The notes under the pieces: model-generated
What the model was told of the DNA's origin: nothing
Database searches by the model: none
The model's input: only the letters and a program-made list of their open reading frames with translations
Program-made: the position numbers and the translations under genes
From: CAYLLN01 sp964384375
GTDB lineage: Bacteria; Planctomycetota; Planctomycetia; Pirellulales; Pirellulaceae
Assembly (NCBI GenBank): GCA_964384375.1
Contig: CAYLLN010000031.1
Location: 5,441 to 69,440, forward strand
Length of the DNA stretch: 64,000 bases
Direction of reading: 5' to 3'
Shown: positions 9,986 through 19,491 of the stretch, one piece after another
How positions within the stretch are numbered: position 1 is the stretch's first letter
Layout of the letters: the number at the start of each line of letters is the position of its first letter

Positions 9986-10084
9986 GGCAGAAACCCTTGC
10001 TGCTACGGGAGTTGTGCTAATTCGCGTGTCGCGTCCTAAGTCTAGGTCTGGCGGGAATTTGGGACAAGGCCGACAACCGGCGAG

Positions 10085-10104
10085 CGGGAGGCGTCAGCCT
10101 CCCG
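10085..10104. repeat. REP-like palindrome, family A
   Basis: Arms CGGGAGGC and GCCTCCCG around GTCA, preceded by GGCGAG and followed by ATG. Same unit as at 31094-31120 and, inverted, at 31152-31175. It lies between thrC and the signal peptidase gene. Confidence 0.75.
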
Positions 10105-10262
10105 ATGGCTTCCCATTTCCGCAGGTTCGCCCAGCCACGCCGTTTCCAAGTTTCTGCCCCCGGCTCGTTCCGATATATTGCACCTCCTGAGCGAACTACA
10201 CAGACCAACCCGACGCGTAAGCGAGGGTGATTGACATCCATCGCCGCGACTCGGATAGCCGC

Positions 10263-12089
10263 ATGACCAAATCTAAACCTACCCCCGCTCCCGAAACCGC
10301 CAAGAAAGACGCTTCCGCCAAAAAGGAATCGTCCCACGACGGCGGCTGGCGCGAGACCGTCGAGTCGATCGCCATGGCGGTCATTCTCGCCCTTCTCTTT
10401 CGCGGTTTCGTGGCCGAGGCGTTCGTCATTCCCACCGGTTCGATGGCCCCGACGCTGCAAGGGAGGCACAAGGACGTCTGGTGCCCGGAGTGCGGCTACA
10501 ACTATCAAACCAGCGCCAGCGAGGAGCGGAACGAAGACCGTCTCACCGGCATTCACGTCACGACAACAACCTGCCCCATTTGCCGTTACACGCAGACGCT
10601 CGATCTCTTCGACAAGCCCGACGACCACAGCTTCAGCGGCGACCGGATCATCGTCGCCAAGTTCGCCTACGATCTGGGCGAGCCGCAGCGGTGGGACATC
10701 ATCGTCTTTAAGTACCCCGGCAACGCTTCGGTCAACTACATCAAGCGGCTCATCGGCCTGCCCGGCGAAACGGTTCGCGTCGAGGGGGGCAACATCTATA
10801 CCCGCCCGCTCAATGGGACGGATGACGACCTGCGCATCGCCCGCAAGCCGCCGCACAAACTGCTCGCGCTGTTGCAACTGGTCGATGACTCGAACTTCAT
10901 CGCCAAGGATCTCACCGCGATCGGCTGGCCGCTCCGCTGGCAGGCATGGAATGCCGGCGGCAGCCAGGAGCACACCTGGAAAACCGACGACAACGGACGC
11001 TCCTACGCCACGACCGGCAGCCACGGGCACGACGCCTGGCTGCGCTATCGGCATTTGATCCCGAGCCACGCGGACTGGAGCGAAATCACGCTGCAAGAGC
11101 AGCTTCCCGCCGGCGCGGCCGATCGCCGCGGCGAACTGATCACCGACTTCTACGCCTACAACGTCTGGCACGCAATCGCCCAGCGAGACCGCTCGAATCC
11201 GACCAGTTACCTGGTGCGCGACACGTACGACCCAGCCGCATACAACCCGAAGGCGCCGGGCCCGGGCGAGGCGCCGCTAGTGGATCGCCTCGGCCAGCAC
11301 TGGGTCGATGATCTGGCCGTCGAATGCCTCGCCGACGTGACCAGCAGCGAAGGCGACCTCCTGCTTGGCCTCGTCCGGGCCGGCATCCGTTATGAATGCC
11401 GCATCAATGTGGCCGACGGCAAGGCGACGCTCACGGCCATTGGGCCCGATGGCGTCAAGCTGCCGCTTGAAAGCGACGATGGGAAAACCGTCGTCGATAC
11501 GGTATCCGCGACGACTTCCATCCGCGGTCCTGGCAACTACCGCCTGCGGATGTCGAACTGCGATCATGAAGTGCTCCTCTGGGTGAACGACTCGCTCGTG
11601 AAGTTCGACGGGCCAACCACCTACAGTTCACCCCGGCTCGTGGCTCCTGTCTGGACGCCCGCCGATCCGAGCGACCTCGCACCGGCCGGCGTCGGCTCGC
11701 GCGGCGCGGCGGTCAAGATTTCGGACCTCCGCGTTTTTCGCGACAAGTACTACATTGCCGCGACCAGCTCCTATGAAAGTAACGACTTCATCGGTGGCTG
11801 GGGAGGCGAGCGGCTGCAGCGCGCGATGCACACGCCCGAGGAATGGGAAACCAGCGGCCTCTTCGAACCGATGAACCGCCGCTTTGTCGAGTTCGATCTG
11901 GAGCGCGACCAGTTCCTGCCGATGGGCGACAACAGCCCCGCCAGCTCGGACGGCCGCTTCTGGACCGACCACCACTACGTTGAACGCGACTTGCTCATCG
12001 GCAAAGCCCTGCTGATTTACTGGCCGCACACCTGGAACCGCCCGATCCCCTTCACGCCGAACTTCCGGAAGATGGGACCAGTCCGCTGA
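10263..12089 (+). CDS. lepB: Signal peptidase I with large insertion
   Basis: Membrane-bound serine protease that removes signal peptides. One transmembrane segment (about residues 33-50) leads into the catalytic block PTGSMAPTL with Ser60. The general-base lysine is in NYIKRLIGLPGE (Lys161), and the C-terminal box E is MGDNSPASSDGR (about residues 553-564). Two unusual inserts occur: a four-Cys ribbon (CPECGYN and CPICRY, about 74-107) between the Ser and Lys boxes, and some 380 residues between Lys161 and box E with a beta-rich, jelly-roll-like part (LLGLVRAGIRYECRINVADG, YRLRMSNCDHEVLLWVND). Length 608 aa versus 200-320 in most bacteria. Start ATG at 10263 chosen because the earlier ATG at 10227 gives a poor N-terminus. 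Confidence 0.9.
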   Translation: MTKSKPTPAPETAKKDASAKKESSHDGGWRETVESIAMAVILALLFRGFVAEAFVIPTGSMAPTLQGRHKDVWCPECGYNYQTSASEERNEDRLTGIHVTTTTCPICRYTQTLDLFDKPDDHSFSGDRIIVAKFAYDLGEPQRWDIIVFKYPGNASVNYIKRLIGLPGETVRVEGGNIYTRPLNGTDDDLRIARKPPHKLLALLQLVDDSNFIAKDLTAIGWPLRWQAWNAGGSQEHTWKTDDNGRSYATTGSHGHDAWLRYRHLIPSHADWSEITLQEQLPAGAADRRGELITDFYAYNVWHAIAQRDRSNPTSYLVRDTYDPAAYNPKAPGPGEAPLVDRLGQHWVDDLAVECLADVTSSEGDLLLGLVRAGIRYECRINVADGKATLTAIGPDGVKLPLESDDGKTVVDTVSATTSIRGPGNYRLRMSNCDHEVLLWVNDSLVKFDGPTTYSSPRLVAPVWTPADPSDLAPAGVGSRGAAVKISDLRVFRDKYYIAATSSYESNDFIGGWGGERLQRAMHTPEEWETSGLFEPMNRRFVEFDLERDQFLPMGDNSPASSDGRFWTDHHYVERDLLIGKALLIYWPHTWNRPIPFTPNFRKMGPVR

Positions 12090-12164
12090 TTTCAGATTTA
12101 GGATTTCAGATTTGCAGCGACATCCTGCTTCTGAAATCTGCAATCTGAGATTTGAAATCTGAAA
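12089..12164. repeat. Imperfect long inverted repeat of TTCAGATTT words
   Basis: Repeated TTTCAGATTT words on the left and AATCTGAAAT words on the right surround a short centre between lepB and the LptB-like gene. The transcript would fold into one long, imperfect hairpin. Same general kind of element as at 23521-23588 and 39537-39597. Confidence 0.6.
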
Positions 12165-12186
12165 TTGCCTGTCACGGAGGACACAC

Positions 12187-13122
12187 ATGCCAATTCTCGA
12201 AACGAAGCCAGACTCGCTAAAAGCGGCGTCCTCCGAGAAACGAGTTGCCCAAGGGCATAGGCCCATTCTCGAAGTGGATGGCCTCGTCAAGTCGTACGGC
12301 CGCCGCAAGGTCGTCGATGGCGTCAGTTTCTCCGTCGATTTCGGCGAAATTGTTGGCCTCCTCGGTCCCAACGGCGCGGGAAAAACGACCAGCTTCCGCA
12401 TGACCTGCGGCATGGTCGAGCCCGACCGTGGCCGCGTCACGCTCAACGGCATCGACGTGACGAACTGGCCCATGTATCGCCGGGCCAAGGAAGGGGGCAT
12501 GGGCTACCTCGCTCAGGAAGGCTCTGTCTTTCGCAAGCTCACCGTCGAGCAGAACCTGCTCGGCATCATGGAGCTGCTCAACGTCGATCACACCACCCGC
12601 AAGGAGCGCTGCGAATCATCGCTCGAACAGTTCGGCATCACGCATATTCGCAAGAGCAAAGCCGGCAGCCTCTCCGGTGGAGAGCGTCGTCGCCTGGAAA
12701 TCGCCCGCTGCCTCCTTTCTGATCCCGAGATCATCCTGCTCGACGAGCCGTTTACCGGCATCGACCCGGTGACGATCGAGGACATTCAGAAAATCGTTCG
12801 CAAGCTGAAGGCCCGCGGCATCTCGGTCCTGATCACCGATCACCAGTACCGCGAAACGCTCGACATCGTCGATCGGGCGTACATCATCGCCAAGGGTGCC
12901 GTTCAGTGCGACGGAACGCCCACCGAAGTGCTGGCCAACCCACGGGCTCGCGAAATCTACTTCGGCAGCGGCAGCAACACGGGCGCGGGCGCTGCTGGCC
13001 CGCCCGCGCCGCACATTCCCATCGAGCCCAGCCGACCCAAGACCCCCTCGTCGGTCGCCGCCGCGGCCGCTTCCCGCTCCCGCGCAAACGTCCACGAGGA
13101 CGAAACGTTGCGCGAAGAGTAG
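12187..13122 (+). CDS. lptB: LptB-type ABC transporter ATPase
   Basis: Cytoplasmic ATPase of the LPS-export type. Walker A is GPNGAGKTT (about residues 60-68), the signature is LSGGERRR (about 161-168), Walker B is IILLDEPFTGID, and the switch His is in LITDHQYRETL. The sequence YLAQEGSVFRKLTVEQNLLGIMELL is characteristic of LptB rather than of amino-acid transporters. An extra ~30 residues precede the domain and a Pro/Ala-rich tail follows. SD GGAGG lies before the ATG. The transporter's membrane partners are not in this window. Confidence 0.88.
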   Translation: MPILETKPDSLKAASSEKRVAQGHRPILEVDGLVKSYGRRKVVDGVSFSVDFGEIVGLLGPNGAGKTTSFRMTCGMVEPDRGRVTLNGIDVTNWPMYRRAKEGGMGYLAQEGSVFRKLTVEQNLLGIMELLNVDHTTRKERCESSLEQFGITHIRKSKAGSLSGGERRRLEIARCLLSDPEIILLDEPFTGIDPVTIEDIQKIVRKLKARGISVLITDHQYRETLDIVDRAYIIAKGAVQCDGTPTEVLANPRAREIYFGSGSNTGAGAAGPPAPHIPIEPSRPKTPSSVAAAAASRSRANVHEDETLREE

Positions 13123-13219
13123 TTCTCTAAATCGGTCGCCCCTCGAATGGCCGAACTACGCCGCGATTGATTTCCACGACCGGCGCTCCCTCCCTACCAT
13201 CGGCCTAATCCTCACGACC

Positions 13220-13251
13220 GGCCCGCAAACCCTGCTGCCTGCGGGCCTTTT
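13220..13251 (+). terminator. Rho-independent terminator after lptB
   Basis: Arms GGCCCGCA (13220-13227) and TGCGGGCC (13240-13247) with a 12-base loop, followed by TTTT. It closes the lptB transcript about 100 bases after its stop and separates it from cpaF. Confidence 0.8.
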
Positions 13252-13403
13252 GCCGCAGATTCGGACTTCGCCGGGCGCGCACGCCAGGTGAGCTATGTTT
13301 TTCACGGACGCCCAGAAAGCGAGCGCGCGACATGACTGCGCTCGGTCGGCGGCGGCCACTTGGAGTCCTCCCTTCGACACGCGAGTGAAACACGGATCGT
13401 CCG

Positions 13404-14726
13404 ATGAAAGTCATCCCCCAGACTGCCCGTACGGCCGAAGCGGCCAAAGCCGAAGAGTTCGATCAACTCAAGCGCCGCATTCACAACAAACTGGTCGATA
13501 AGCTCGACCTCAATCGCGTCGGCGAACTGCAAGGGGACGTGCTGCGGCGCGAAATCCGCCTCGTCGTCGAACACCTCTGCGACACCGAAGAAACCTTCCT
13601 CAACCGCTCGGAACGCGAGCGTTTGATTGAAGAAGTGCTCGACGAAACGTTCGGCCTGGGTCCACTCGAGTTTCTGCTCAAGGACCATACGATCAGCGAT
13701 ATTCTGATCAACGGGCCCAAGAACATCTATGTGGAACGCCGCGGCAAGCTGGAAAAGACCAGCGTCGAATTCCGCGACAATGCCCACCTCCTGCAAATCA
13801 TCGACCGCATCGTGTCGAAGGTCGGCCGCCGTGTGGACGAAGTCTGCCCGATGGTCGATGCCCGTCTCCCCGACGGCTCCCGCGTGAACGCGATCATTCC
13901 GCCGCTGGCTCTCGACGGAGCCGCGGTTTCGATTCGCCGTTTCGGCAGCAATCCGCTCAAGCTCGAAGACCTGTTGAACTACAAGGCGTTTACGCCCGAG
14001 ATGGTGATGCTCCTTGAGGGGGCGATCAAGGCCCGTCTCAACATGATCATTTCCGGTGGCACCGGTTCCGGAAAAACGACGCTCCTCAACACGCTGTCGA
14101 GTTTCATCCAAAACGATCAGCGCGTCGTGACGATCGAGGACGCAGCCGAACTTCAACTGCAGCAAGATCACGTCGTGCGGCTGGAAACGCGGCCGCCGAA
14201 CATCGAAGGCAAAGGCGCCATCACCGCGACGGACCTCGTGAAAAACGCCCTGCGTATGCGTCCCGAACGGATCCTCATCGGCGAATGCCGCGGACCGGAA
14301 ACGCTCGACATGTTGCAAGCGATGAACACGGGCCACGACGGCTCGCTGACGACGCTGCACGCCAATACGCCCCGCGACGCTTTGGCTCGTATGGAAACGA
14401 TGATCATGATGTCGGGCTTCGAGCTCCCCATCAAAGCGATGCGGCAGCAAATCAGCTCGGCCGTGAATCTGATCATTCAGGCCAGCCGCTTGCAGGGTGG
14501 TATTCGCCGCGTGACGCACATCACCGAGGTCGTCGGGATGGAGCAGGACACGATCGTCATGCAGGACATTTATCGCTATGTCCAGCAGGGGATCGACGAA
14601 ACGGGCCGCGCTCGTGGCCATTTCGAGGCCACCGGCGTGCGGCCGACGTGCATGAGCAAACTCGAATCGGCGGGCGTGCGGCTGCCGGCCAGCGCGTTCA
14701 AGCAGCGGGTGATGCTGCCGGACTAA
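13404..14726 (+). CDS. cpaF: CpaF/TadA-family secretion ATPase
   Basis: Hexameric ATPase that powers a Tad (Flp) pilus or type II-like secretion machine. N-terminal domain with LVEHLCDTEETFLNRSERERLIEEVLDETFGLGPLEFLL, then DGSRVNAIIPPLALDGAAVSIRRF, Walker A SGGTGSGKTT (about residue 217), Asp box TIEDAAELQL, Walker B-like RILIGECRGPE and the His box GSLTTLHANTPRDAL. Length 440 aa is normal. Followed by tadB and tadC on the same strand with short gaps, so one transcription unit. Pilin and secretin genes are not in this window. Confidence 0.95.
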   Translation: MKVIPQTARTAEAAKAEEFDQLKRRIHNKLVDKLDLNRVGELQGDVLRREIRLVVEHLCDTEETFLNRSERERLIEEVLDETFGLGPLEFLLKDHTISDILINGPKNIYVERRGKLEKTSVEFRDNAHLLQIIDRIVSKVGRRVDEVCPMVDARLPDGSRVNAIIPPLALDGAAVSIRRFGSNPLKLEDLLNYKAFTPEMVMLLEGAIKARLNMIISGGTGSGKTTLLNTLSSFIQNDQRVVTIEDAAELQLQQDHVVRLETRPPNIEGKGAITATDLVKNALRMRPERILIGECRGPETLDMLQAMNTGHDGSLTTLHANTPRDALARMETMIMMSGFELPIKAMRQQISSAVNLIIQASRLQGGIRRVTHITEVVGMEQDTIVMQDIYRYVQQGIDETGRARGHFEATGVRPTCMSKLESAGVRLPASAFKQRVMLPD

Positions 14727-14821
14727 CCCCAACGTAACCCACCGCCGCAGCGCGGCGATTGCGATACCCCGCGGGCCTTGGCCCGTTTCCAGACTCGTAA
14801 AAGAGCGGTCACTCGTTTCCC

Positions 14822-15790
14822 ATGATTACGATCTTCATCATCGGCGCGGCCTTCATCGGCGTAGCCTGCCTCGTCGGGGGCGTGGCCACGCTCGTGTTCC
14901 GGTCGGAAGGTTCGGCCGAGGTCGAAAACCGGCTCGACGTGCTGACCGGGGCGGTCGCAGCCCCAACGTCCAAAGACAAGAAGAGCGAAGCCCTATTGCT
15001 GTCGTCCCCGCTAAACGATGTGCCCAACTTCGTGGAAGAGTACATCAAGCAGTGGTTCAACCTGCGGGCCTTCCTGCAGCAGGCCGACGTGCAGACCTCG
15101 CCGGCCAAGTTCGTGTTCCTGTCGCTCGCCCTGGCGGTCGGCGGCGTGATGATCATCCCTCTCTGTCAGGGGCCAATCCTCCTGGCCCCTTTGGGTGTGA
15201 TCCTCGGCGTCATCCCGTTCCTGATCCTGTTCTTCAAGCGCAAAAGCCGTATGGCGAAATTCGCCAAGCAGTTGCCCGAAGCCTTGGAATTGATCTCGCG
15301 TGCTCTGCGGGCCGGTCACTCGCTCGCGTCGGGCTTCAAGCTCGTCGCGGACGAAATGGACAAGCCGGTCGGGACCGAATTCGAGCGGTGCTACGAGGCT
15401 CAGAACCTCGGTATTCCGCTCGATGAAGCGATTCAGGAAATGACCGAGCGCGTCCCGAACCTCGACCTGCGGTTCTTCGCGACGGCGGTCATCTTGCAGC
15501 GGCAGACGGGTGGCGATCTGGCCGAAATTCTCGACAAGATCGGCTACCTGGTCCGCGAACGGTTCAAGATTTGGGGCCAGATTCAGGCCCTCACCGGCGA
15601 AGGCCGCTTGTCGGGCATCGTCCTCCTCGCCTTGCCGCCGGCTCTGTTCATCGCGATTTGGCGGCTCAACCCGCAGTATTGCATGATTCTGTTCACCGAC
15701 CCGATGGGGCATCAAATGCTGGCCGTCGCCGTGGTGATGCAAATCATCGGTGCGCTCGTCATTCGCAAGATCGTCAATATCAAGGTTTAA
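14822..15790 (+). CDS. tadB: TadB, inner-membrane platform protein of Tad machine
   Basis: Type II secretion F domain protein. An N-terminal membrane segment, a cytoplasmic region, a hairpin of membrane segments (VFLSLALAVGGVMIIPLC, LAPLGVILGVIPFLILFF), the T2SSF domain (EALELISRALRAGHSLASGFKLVADEMDKPVG, then LRFFATAVILQRQTGGDLAEILDKI), and C-terminal membrane segments. It partners CpaF upstream and TadC downstream. Order and length (322 aa) match classical TadB. Confidence 0.93.
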   Translation: MITIFIIGAAFIGVACLVGGVATLVFRSEGSAEVENRLDVLTGAVAAPTSKDKKSEALLLSSPLNDVPNFVEEYIKQWFNLRAFLQQADVQTSPAKFVFLSLALAVGGVMIIPLCQGPILLAPLGVILGVIPFLILFFKRKSRMAKFAKQLPEALELISRALRAGHSLASGFKLVADEMDKPVGTEFERCYEAQNLGIPLDEAIQEMTERVPNLDLRFFATAVILQRQTGGDLAEILDKIGYLVRERFKIWGQIQALTGEGRLSGIVLLALPPALFIAIWRLNPQYCMILFTDPMGHQMLAVAVVMQIIGALVIRKIVNIKV

Positions 15791-15864
15791 ACAGGTTCAA
15801 CTGACAACTGACGAGACGTCAACGGTCAGTTGGGTGTGTGAATTACTCCTGCTCCGAGGTTGCA

Positions 15865-16848
15865 ATGTCCGTCCTTCTGCTGGCCCAAAGCGGCGACTTT
15901 TACTCGTGGCTCGCGCCCCTCGGCGTGTTTGGCCTCGTGGCCGCCTTGGCCTGGATGACCGTCGATTGGCTGTCGAGCAAGACCAGCCGGGCCGAACAGC
16001 GGCTCGACGACTTCAGGGATCCGATGGCCCGTAAAAAGCGGGAAGAACTCGGCCCCAAGAAGAAAAACGATGCGGTCGCGCGGATGCTCGAATCGGCCGC
16101 TCCCTCACTCGCCAAGCCCCTGCAGCCCAAGAGCGAGCAGGAGCAAAGCAAACTCAAGCTGAAGTTGTCGTATGCCGGCTTCCGGAGCGAGGCCGCCCCG
16201 CAGATCTTCCTCGGCTGCAAGTTCATCATGCTGATGCTCGGCCTCGTGCTCGGCGGCGGCACCACCGTCGCGATCATGGGGATCAATCAAGGCTCGCTGT
16301 TCCGCATCGTGATGATCGCCGGCGGCATGTTCTATTTCCCCGACTTCGTCGTGATGTGGCTCGGCAAAAAGCGGAAGGAGTCGATCTTCCTCGGCCTGCC
16401 GGACGCTCTCGACTTGCTCGTCGTCTGCGTGGAAGCGGGTCTTGGTCTCGACCAGGCGATGCGCAAAGTCGCCGACGAAATGAAGAAGTCGTACCGGACC
16501 ATCGCCGAGGAATTCAACCTCTGCAACCTGCAACTGCAGATGGGTCGCTCGCGCCAACAAGTGCTGCAAGAACTTGGCAGCCGCAGCGGCGTCGATGACC
16601 TCAAGTCGCTGTCGAGCATTCTGATTCAGGCCGACAAGTTCGGCTCGTCGATCGCCCAGGCGCTCCGCGTGCAAAGCGATTCGATGCGTACCCGCCGCCG
16701 GCAGATTGCGGAAGAAAAAGCCGCGAAGACGGCGGTGAAGCTGATCTTCCCGCTCGTGCTCTTCATCTTCCCGGGCATCTTCGTGGTGCTGGTCGGTCCG
16801 GCCGCGATCACGATGGTCCGCGAGATGTTCCCGCTCATGGGCGGGTAA
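15865..16848 (+). CDS. tadC: TadC, inner-membrane platform protein of Tad machine
   Basis: Second T2SSF protein, paired with TadB. It has an N-terminal membrane helix (WLAPLGVFGLVAALAWMTVDWL), a basic cytoplasmic stretch, two membrane segments, the T2SSF domain (LPDALDLLVVCVEAGLGLDQAMRKVADEMKKSY... SRSGVDDLKSLSSILIQADKFGSSIAQAL), and a C-terminal membrane pair. I chose the ATG at 15865 because GAGG lies 6-7 bases before it; the in-frame ATG at 15838 has none. Length 327 aa. Confidence 0.93.
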   Translation: MSVLLLAQSGDFYSWLAPLGVFGLVAALAWMTVDWLSSKTSRAEQRLDDFRDPMARKKREELGPKKKNDAVARMLESAAPSLAKPLQPKSEQEQSKLKLKLSYAGFRSEAAPQIFLGCKFIMLMLGLVLGGGTTVAIMGINQGSLFRIVMIAGGMFYFPDFVVMWLGKKRKESIFLGLPDALDLLVVCVEAGLGLDQAMRKVADEMKKSYRTIAEEFNLCNLQLQMGRSRQQVLQELGSRSGVDDLKSLSSILIQADKFGSSIAQALRVQSDSMRTRRRQIAEEKAAKTAVKLIFPLVLFIFPGIFVVLVGPAAITMVREMFPLMGG

Positions 16849-16880
16849 GGCCGAAGCGGACTAGCGACCAATGGGGCTGG

Positions 16881-16907
16881 GGGCTAGGGATTCAAACTCC
16901 CTAGCCC
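16881..16907. terminator. Hairpin between converging tadC and oxidoreductase genes
   Basis: Perfect 10-bp arms GGGCTAGGGA and TCCCTAGCCC with a 7-base loop, directly at the stop of the minus-strand gene. No T-run follows on the plus strand, so it may act with Rho or in both directions. Confidence 0.6.
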
Positions 16908-16908
16908 T

Positions 16909-17541
16909 CTACCGTTTCAGCATCTTGAACGCACAGTTCGAGCCCCAGCCTTGCTTGAACGCGAGGTGGATGTAGAGCATGGCCAGCGGTTCGAGATAGC
17001 GGGCGCTCGAGAGCGGGCCGGCATCGACCGGATCGAACTGCAGGACGTCGATCAGCTCGTGGACCGTCTGCTTGGCGGCTGGGTCGTCGCCGCAATAGAA
17101 CATCGTCGCCTTATAATTGCCGAAGAGCGGATCGTTCATGACGCGGACACTGGCCGAATTGAACGCCTTGACTACGCATGCCGTCGGCGCCCAGGCTGCA
17201 ACCTGCTCGGCAGCGGACGTGTGGTAGCCCAGTTCGATGCCGCTCATGTCGGCCTTAAGCGGGTTGATGGCGTCGATGAGAACGCATCCGCGAAGATCGC
17301 CCAGATCCTTGAGTGTCACTTCGGCCGCGGCCCATGGTAGGGCAAGCAGAATCACATCGGCGTCAGCGCTCGCTTCCTTCAAGCTACACGCGCGGGTCGG
17401 ATGGCCGCAGCGGTCCAGTAGCGCCGTGACCTTTTCGTGCTGGGGGTCGCGCGAGCCGAAGGTGACCTTGTGCCCCGCCTTGGCCCAGCGAGTGCCGAGG
17501 GTGGAGCCGACGCTGCCGGTGCCGAGGATGGCAATATTCAC
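16909..17541 (-). CDS. NADPH-dependent F420 reductase-like oxidoreductase
   Basis: Rossmann-fold protein of the F420-NADP reductase / pyrroline-5-carboxylate reductase-like superfamily. It opens with the nucleotide-binding loop ILGTGSVGSTLG, followed by GHKVTFGSRDP. Then ADVILLALPWAA and the substrate-side VVKAFNSASVRVMNDPLF. The C-terminal helix region (YLEPLAMLYIHLAFKQG) closes the active site. A GTG at 17541 is the start that leaves a standard 210-residue protein; the ORF to 18036 is spurious. F420 itself is not proven; the protein may use other substrates. Divergent from nhaD. Confidence 0.8.
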   Translation of the reverse strand: MNIAILGTGSVGSTLGTRWAKAGHKVTFGSRDPQHEKVTALLDRCGHPTRACSLKEASADADVILLALPWAAAEVTLKDLGDLRGCVLIDAINPLKADMSGIELGYHTSAAEQVAAWAPTACVVKAFNSASVRVMNDPLFGNYKATMFYCGDDPAAKQTVHELIDVLQFDPVDAGPLSSARYLEPLAMLYIHLAFKQGWGSNCAFKMLKR

Positions 17542-17699
17542 GCCCGAAATTCCCGAAGTAGATGCGAAGCGAATGCGCGCGACCCCTGTCGCACAAGCGG
17601 CATTCATCGTACTCTTTTTCCCACAGGCAGGGTGGGGACCTTGACAGCTCGTGCTGCGTACTTCGGCGACCGACTCCGTAGAACTCGTGAGGTGAATTC

Positions 17700-19241
17700 G
17701 TGCCCAAGTCTGCTTGGATCGTGGCATTCCCCCTGCTTCTGACTGCTGCTTGCGTCCTCCCCCTGCGGGCAAGTGCCCAGGAGCCGGAGAGTCCTTCCAC
17801 CCCAGCCGCTCCAACGGCATCGGAACATCCGGCGGGAGAGCACCCCGCAGGCGAAGAGGATCACGAAGGTGATGCCCACGACGACCATCACGCCCAGGTC
17901 GCGGCGATCGGCAAAGCTCTGCCGCTTTGGACGGTGATTCCGTTCGTCGTGCTGCTCTTGTGCATCGCCATCCTGCCGCTCGCTGCCGGGCACTGGTGGG
18001 AGCACAACTCGAACAAGGGGATCGTCGCCGGGGCACTGGCGGCGATTATGGTTGCGTACCTCGTCGGCGTGTGGGGCTCGGTCGGCATGGGCGCGCTTCA
18101 GCACGTGCTGATGGAGTACGTCTCGTTCATTCTGTTGCTCGGCGCACTCTTCTCAATCACCGGCGGTGTCTATGTAAAGGGCTCGCTCAACGGCACGCCG
18201 CTGGCGAACACTGGCATCATGGCGATCGGGGCGGTCATCGCCAGCTTCATCGGCACGACGGGAGCTTCCGTGCTTCTCATCCGGCCGCTCTTGCGAGCCA
18301 ATCAAACCCGCGTCGCCAAGGCCCACATCGTCATCTTTTTTATCTTCATCGTTTCCAACTGCGGTGGCTTGCTCACGCCGCTGGGTGATCCTCCCCTGTT
18401 CATGGGCTTCACTGCCGGTGTCCCGTTTCTGTGGACGCTTGAAAACCTGTGGCCGATGTGGCTCTTGGTGAATCTGTCGCTCCTGGTGATTTTCCACGTC
18501 TGGGACGAAGTCGTCTTTGCCCGTGAAGAAAAGGCCCGTCCCGGCTCGCAACTCGAAGAGGTGATGAAGCACGAACCGCTCGGGATCAGCGGCGGGCTCA
18601 ACTTCCTGTTCCTCGGTGGCGTCGTTGCAGCGGTCTATTTCAAAGGGGTTTACAACTGGCCGTGGGGAGTTCAGGAAGGGATCATGGCTTTGATGGCGGT
18701 GCTCGCCTACCTGACCACATCTCAAACAAATCGCGCCGCGAACAAGTTCTCGTTTGGGCCGATCATCGAAGTGGCTGTCTTGTTCATCGGCATCTTCATC
18801 ACGATGACGCCCGCCCTGCAGATTCTGAACTCTTGGGGGAGCGGCAATCGCGAAGTGCTGGGGATGAAGTTCGGCATGACCGAGCCGTGGCAGTTCTTCT
18901 GGGCGTCGGGCATCTTGTCGAGCTTCCTCGACAACGCGCCGACCTACATCACGATGGCGGCCACGGCATCGGGCCTGAAGGGCGTGCAGGCGACCGGGCA
19001 ATATCTGAGCGAGTTCCTGGCTCAGGGGGAAGGGGCCCGTGCCTTGCTGGCCGCCATTTCGTGCGGTGCGGTCTTCATGGGGGCCAATACCTACATCGGC
19101 AACGGCCCCAACTTCATGGTCAAAGCGATCGCCGAAGAGAACAGCGTGAAGATGCCCAGCTTCTTCGGCTACATGCTCTATAGCGGGATGATTTTGATTC
19201 CGCTGTTTGTTGTGGTGACGGTGGTCTTCTTTCGCGGCTAG
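17700..19241 (+). CDS. nhaD: NhaD-type sodium/proton antiporter
   Basis: Integral membrane antiporter with about 12 hydrophobic segments. A signal-like N-terminus is followed by a His/Asp/Glu-rich stretch (EEDHEGDAHDDHHAQ), which may sit outside and sense pH or metal, an inference. The core has GTTGASVLLIRPLLRAN, NCGGLLTPLGDPPLFMGF, DNAPTYITMAA and MGANTYIGNGPNFMVKAIAE, all family-specific with acidic residues in the ion path. GTG start at 17700 is set by AGGTGA just before it. Length 513 aa, longer than typical NhaD by the N-terminal His-rich extension. Confidence 0.85.
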   Translation: MPKSAWIVAFPLLLTAACVLPLRASAQEPESPSTPAAPTASEHPAGEHPAGEEDHEGDAHDDHHAQVAAIGKALPLWTVIPFVVLLLCIAILPLAAGHWWEHNSNKGIVAGALAAIMVAYLVGVWGSVGMGALQHVLMEYVSFILLLGALFSITGGVYVKGSLNGTPLANTGIMAIGAVIASFIGTTGASVLLIRPLLRANQTRVAKAHIVIFFIFIVSNCGGLLTPLGDPPLFMGFTAGVPFLWTLENLWPMWLLVNLSLLVIFHVWDEVVFAREEKARPGSQLEEVMKHEPLGISGGLNFLFLGGVVAAVYFKGVYNWPWGVQEGIMALMAVLAYLTTSQTNRAANKFSFGPIIEVAVLFIGIFITMTPALQILNSWGSGNREVLGMKFGMTEPWQFFWASGILSSFLDNAPTYITMAATASGLKGVQATGQYLSEFLAQGEGARALLAAISCGAVFMGANTYIGNGPNFMVKAIAEENSVKMPSFFGYMLYSGMILIPLFVVVTVVFFRG

Positions 19242-19440
19242 CCAGTCACGAGGAAGGAACCGCGGATGTCGCTGATAACGCGGATACGATCAAGCGAGTG
19301 GTTGCAAGGCGGCGAACTGACTCTTTGCGACCTTAGCGTTCTTCGCGTCTTGGCGTTAAAACCAGTCCGCTCTGCCGTACGCGTTCCGCCAACGCTCAGT
19401 GGGTTGGTTTCAGATACGCCGGTCCGATCGCGATGCAGCG

Positions 19441-19446
19441 TATAAT
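19441..19446 (+). promoter_or_regulatory. -10 box for the AmmeMemoRadiSam fusion gene
   Basis: Perfect TATAAT about 46 bases before the ATG at 19492. No convincing -35 is seen 16-18 bases upstream. Like other -10 boxes in this window it is preceded by a G or CG. Confidence 0.4.
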
Positions 19447-19491
19447 GGACAGCTTGGCTTCTTCGATTGGCCATTTCGCCAAGTTTGAATC

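Noticed and set aside
13302..14732. Minus-strand ORF of 476 codons
   Set aside because: Antisense to cpaF, which has all ATPase motifs.
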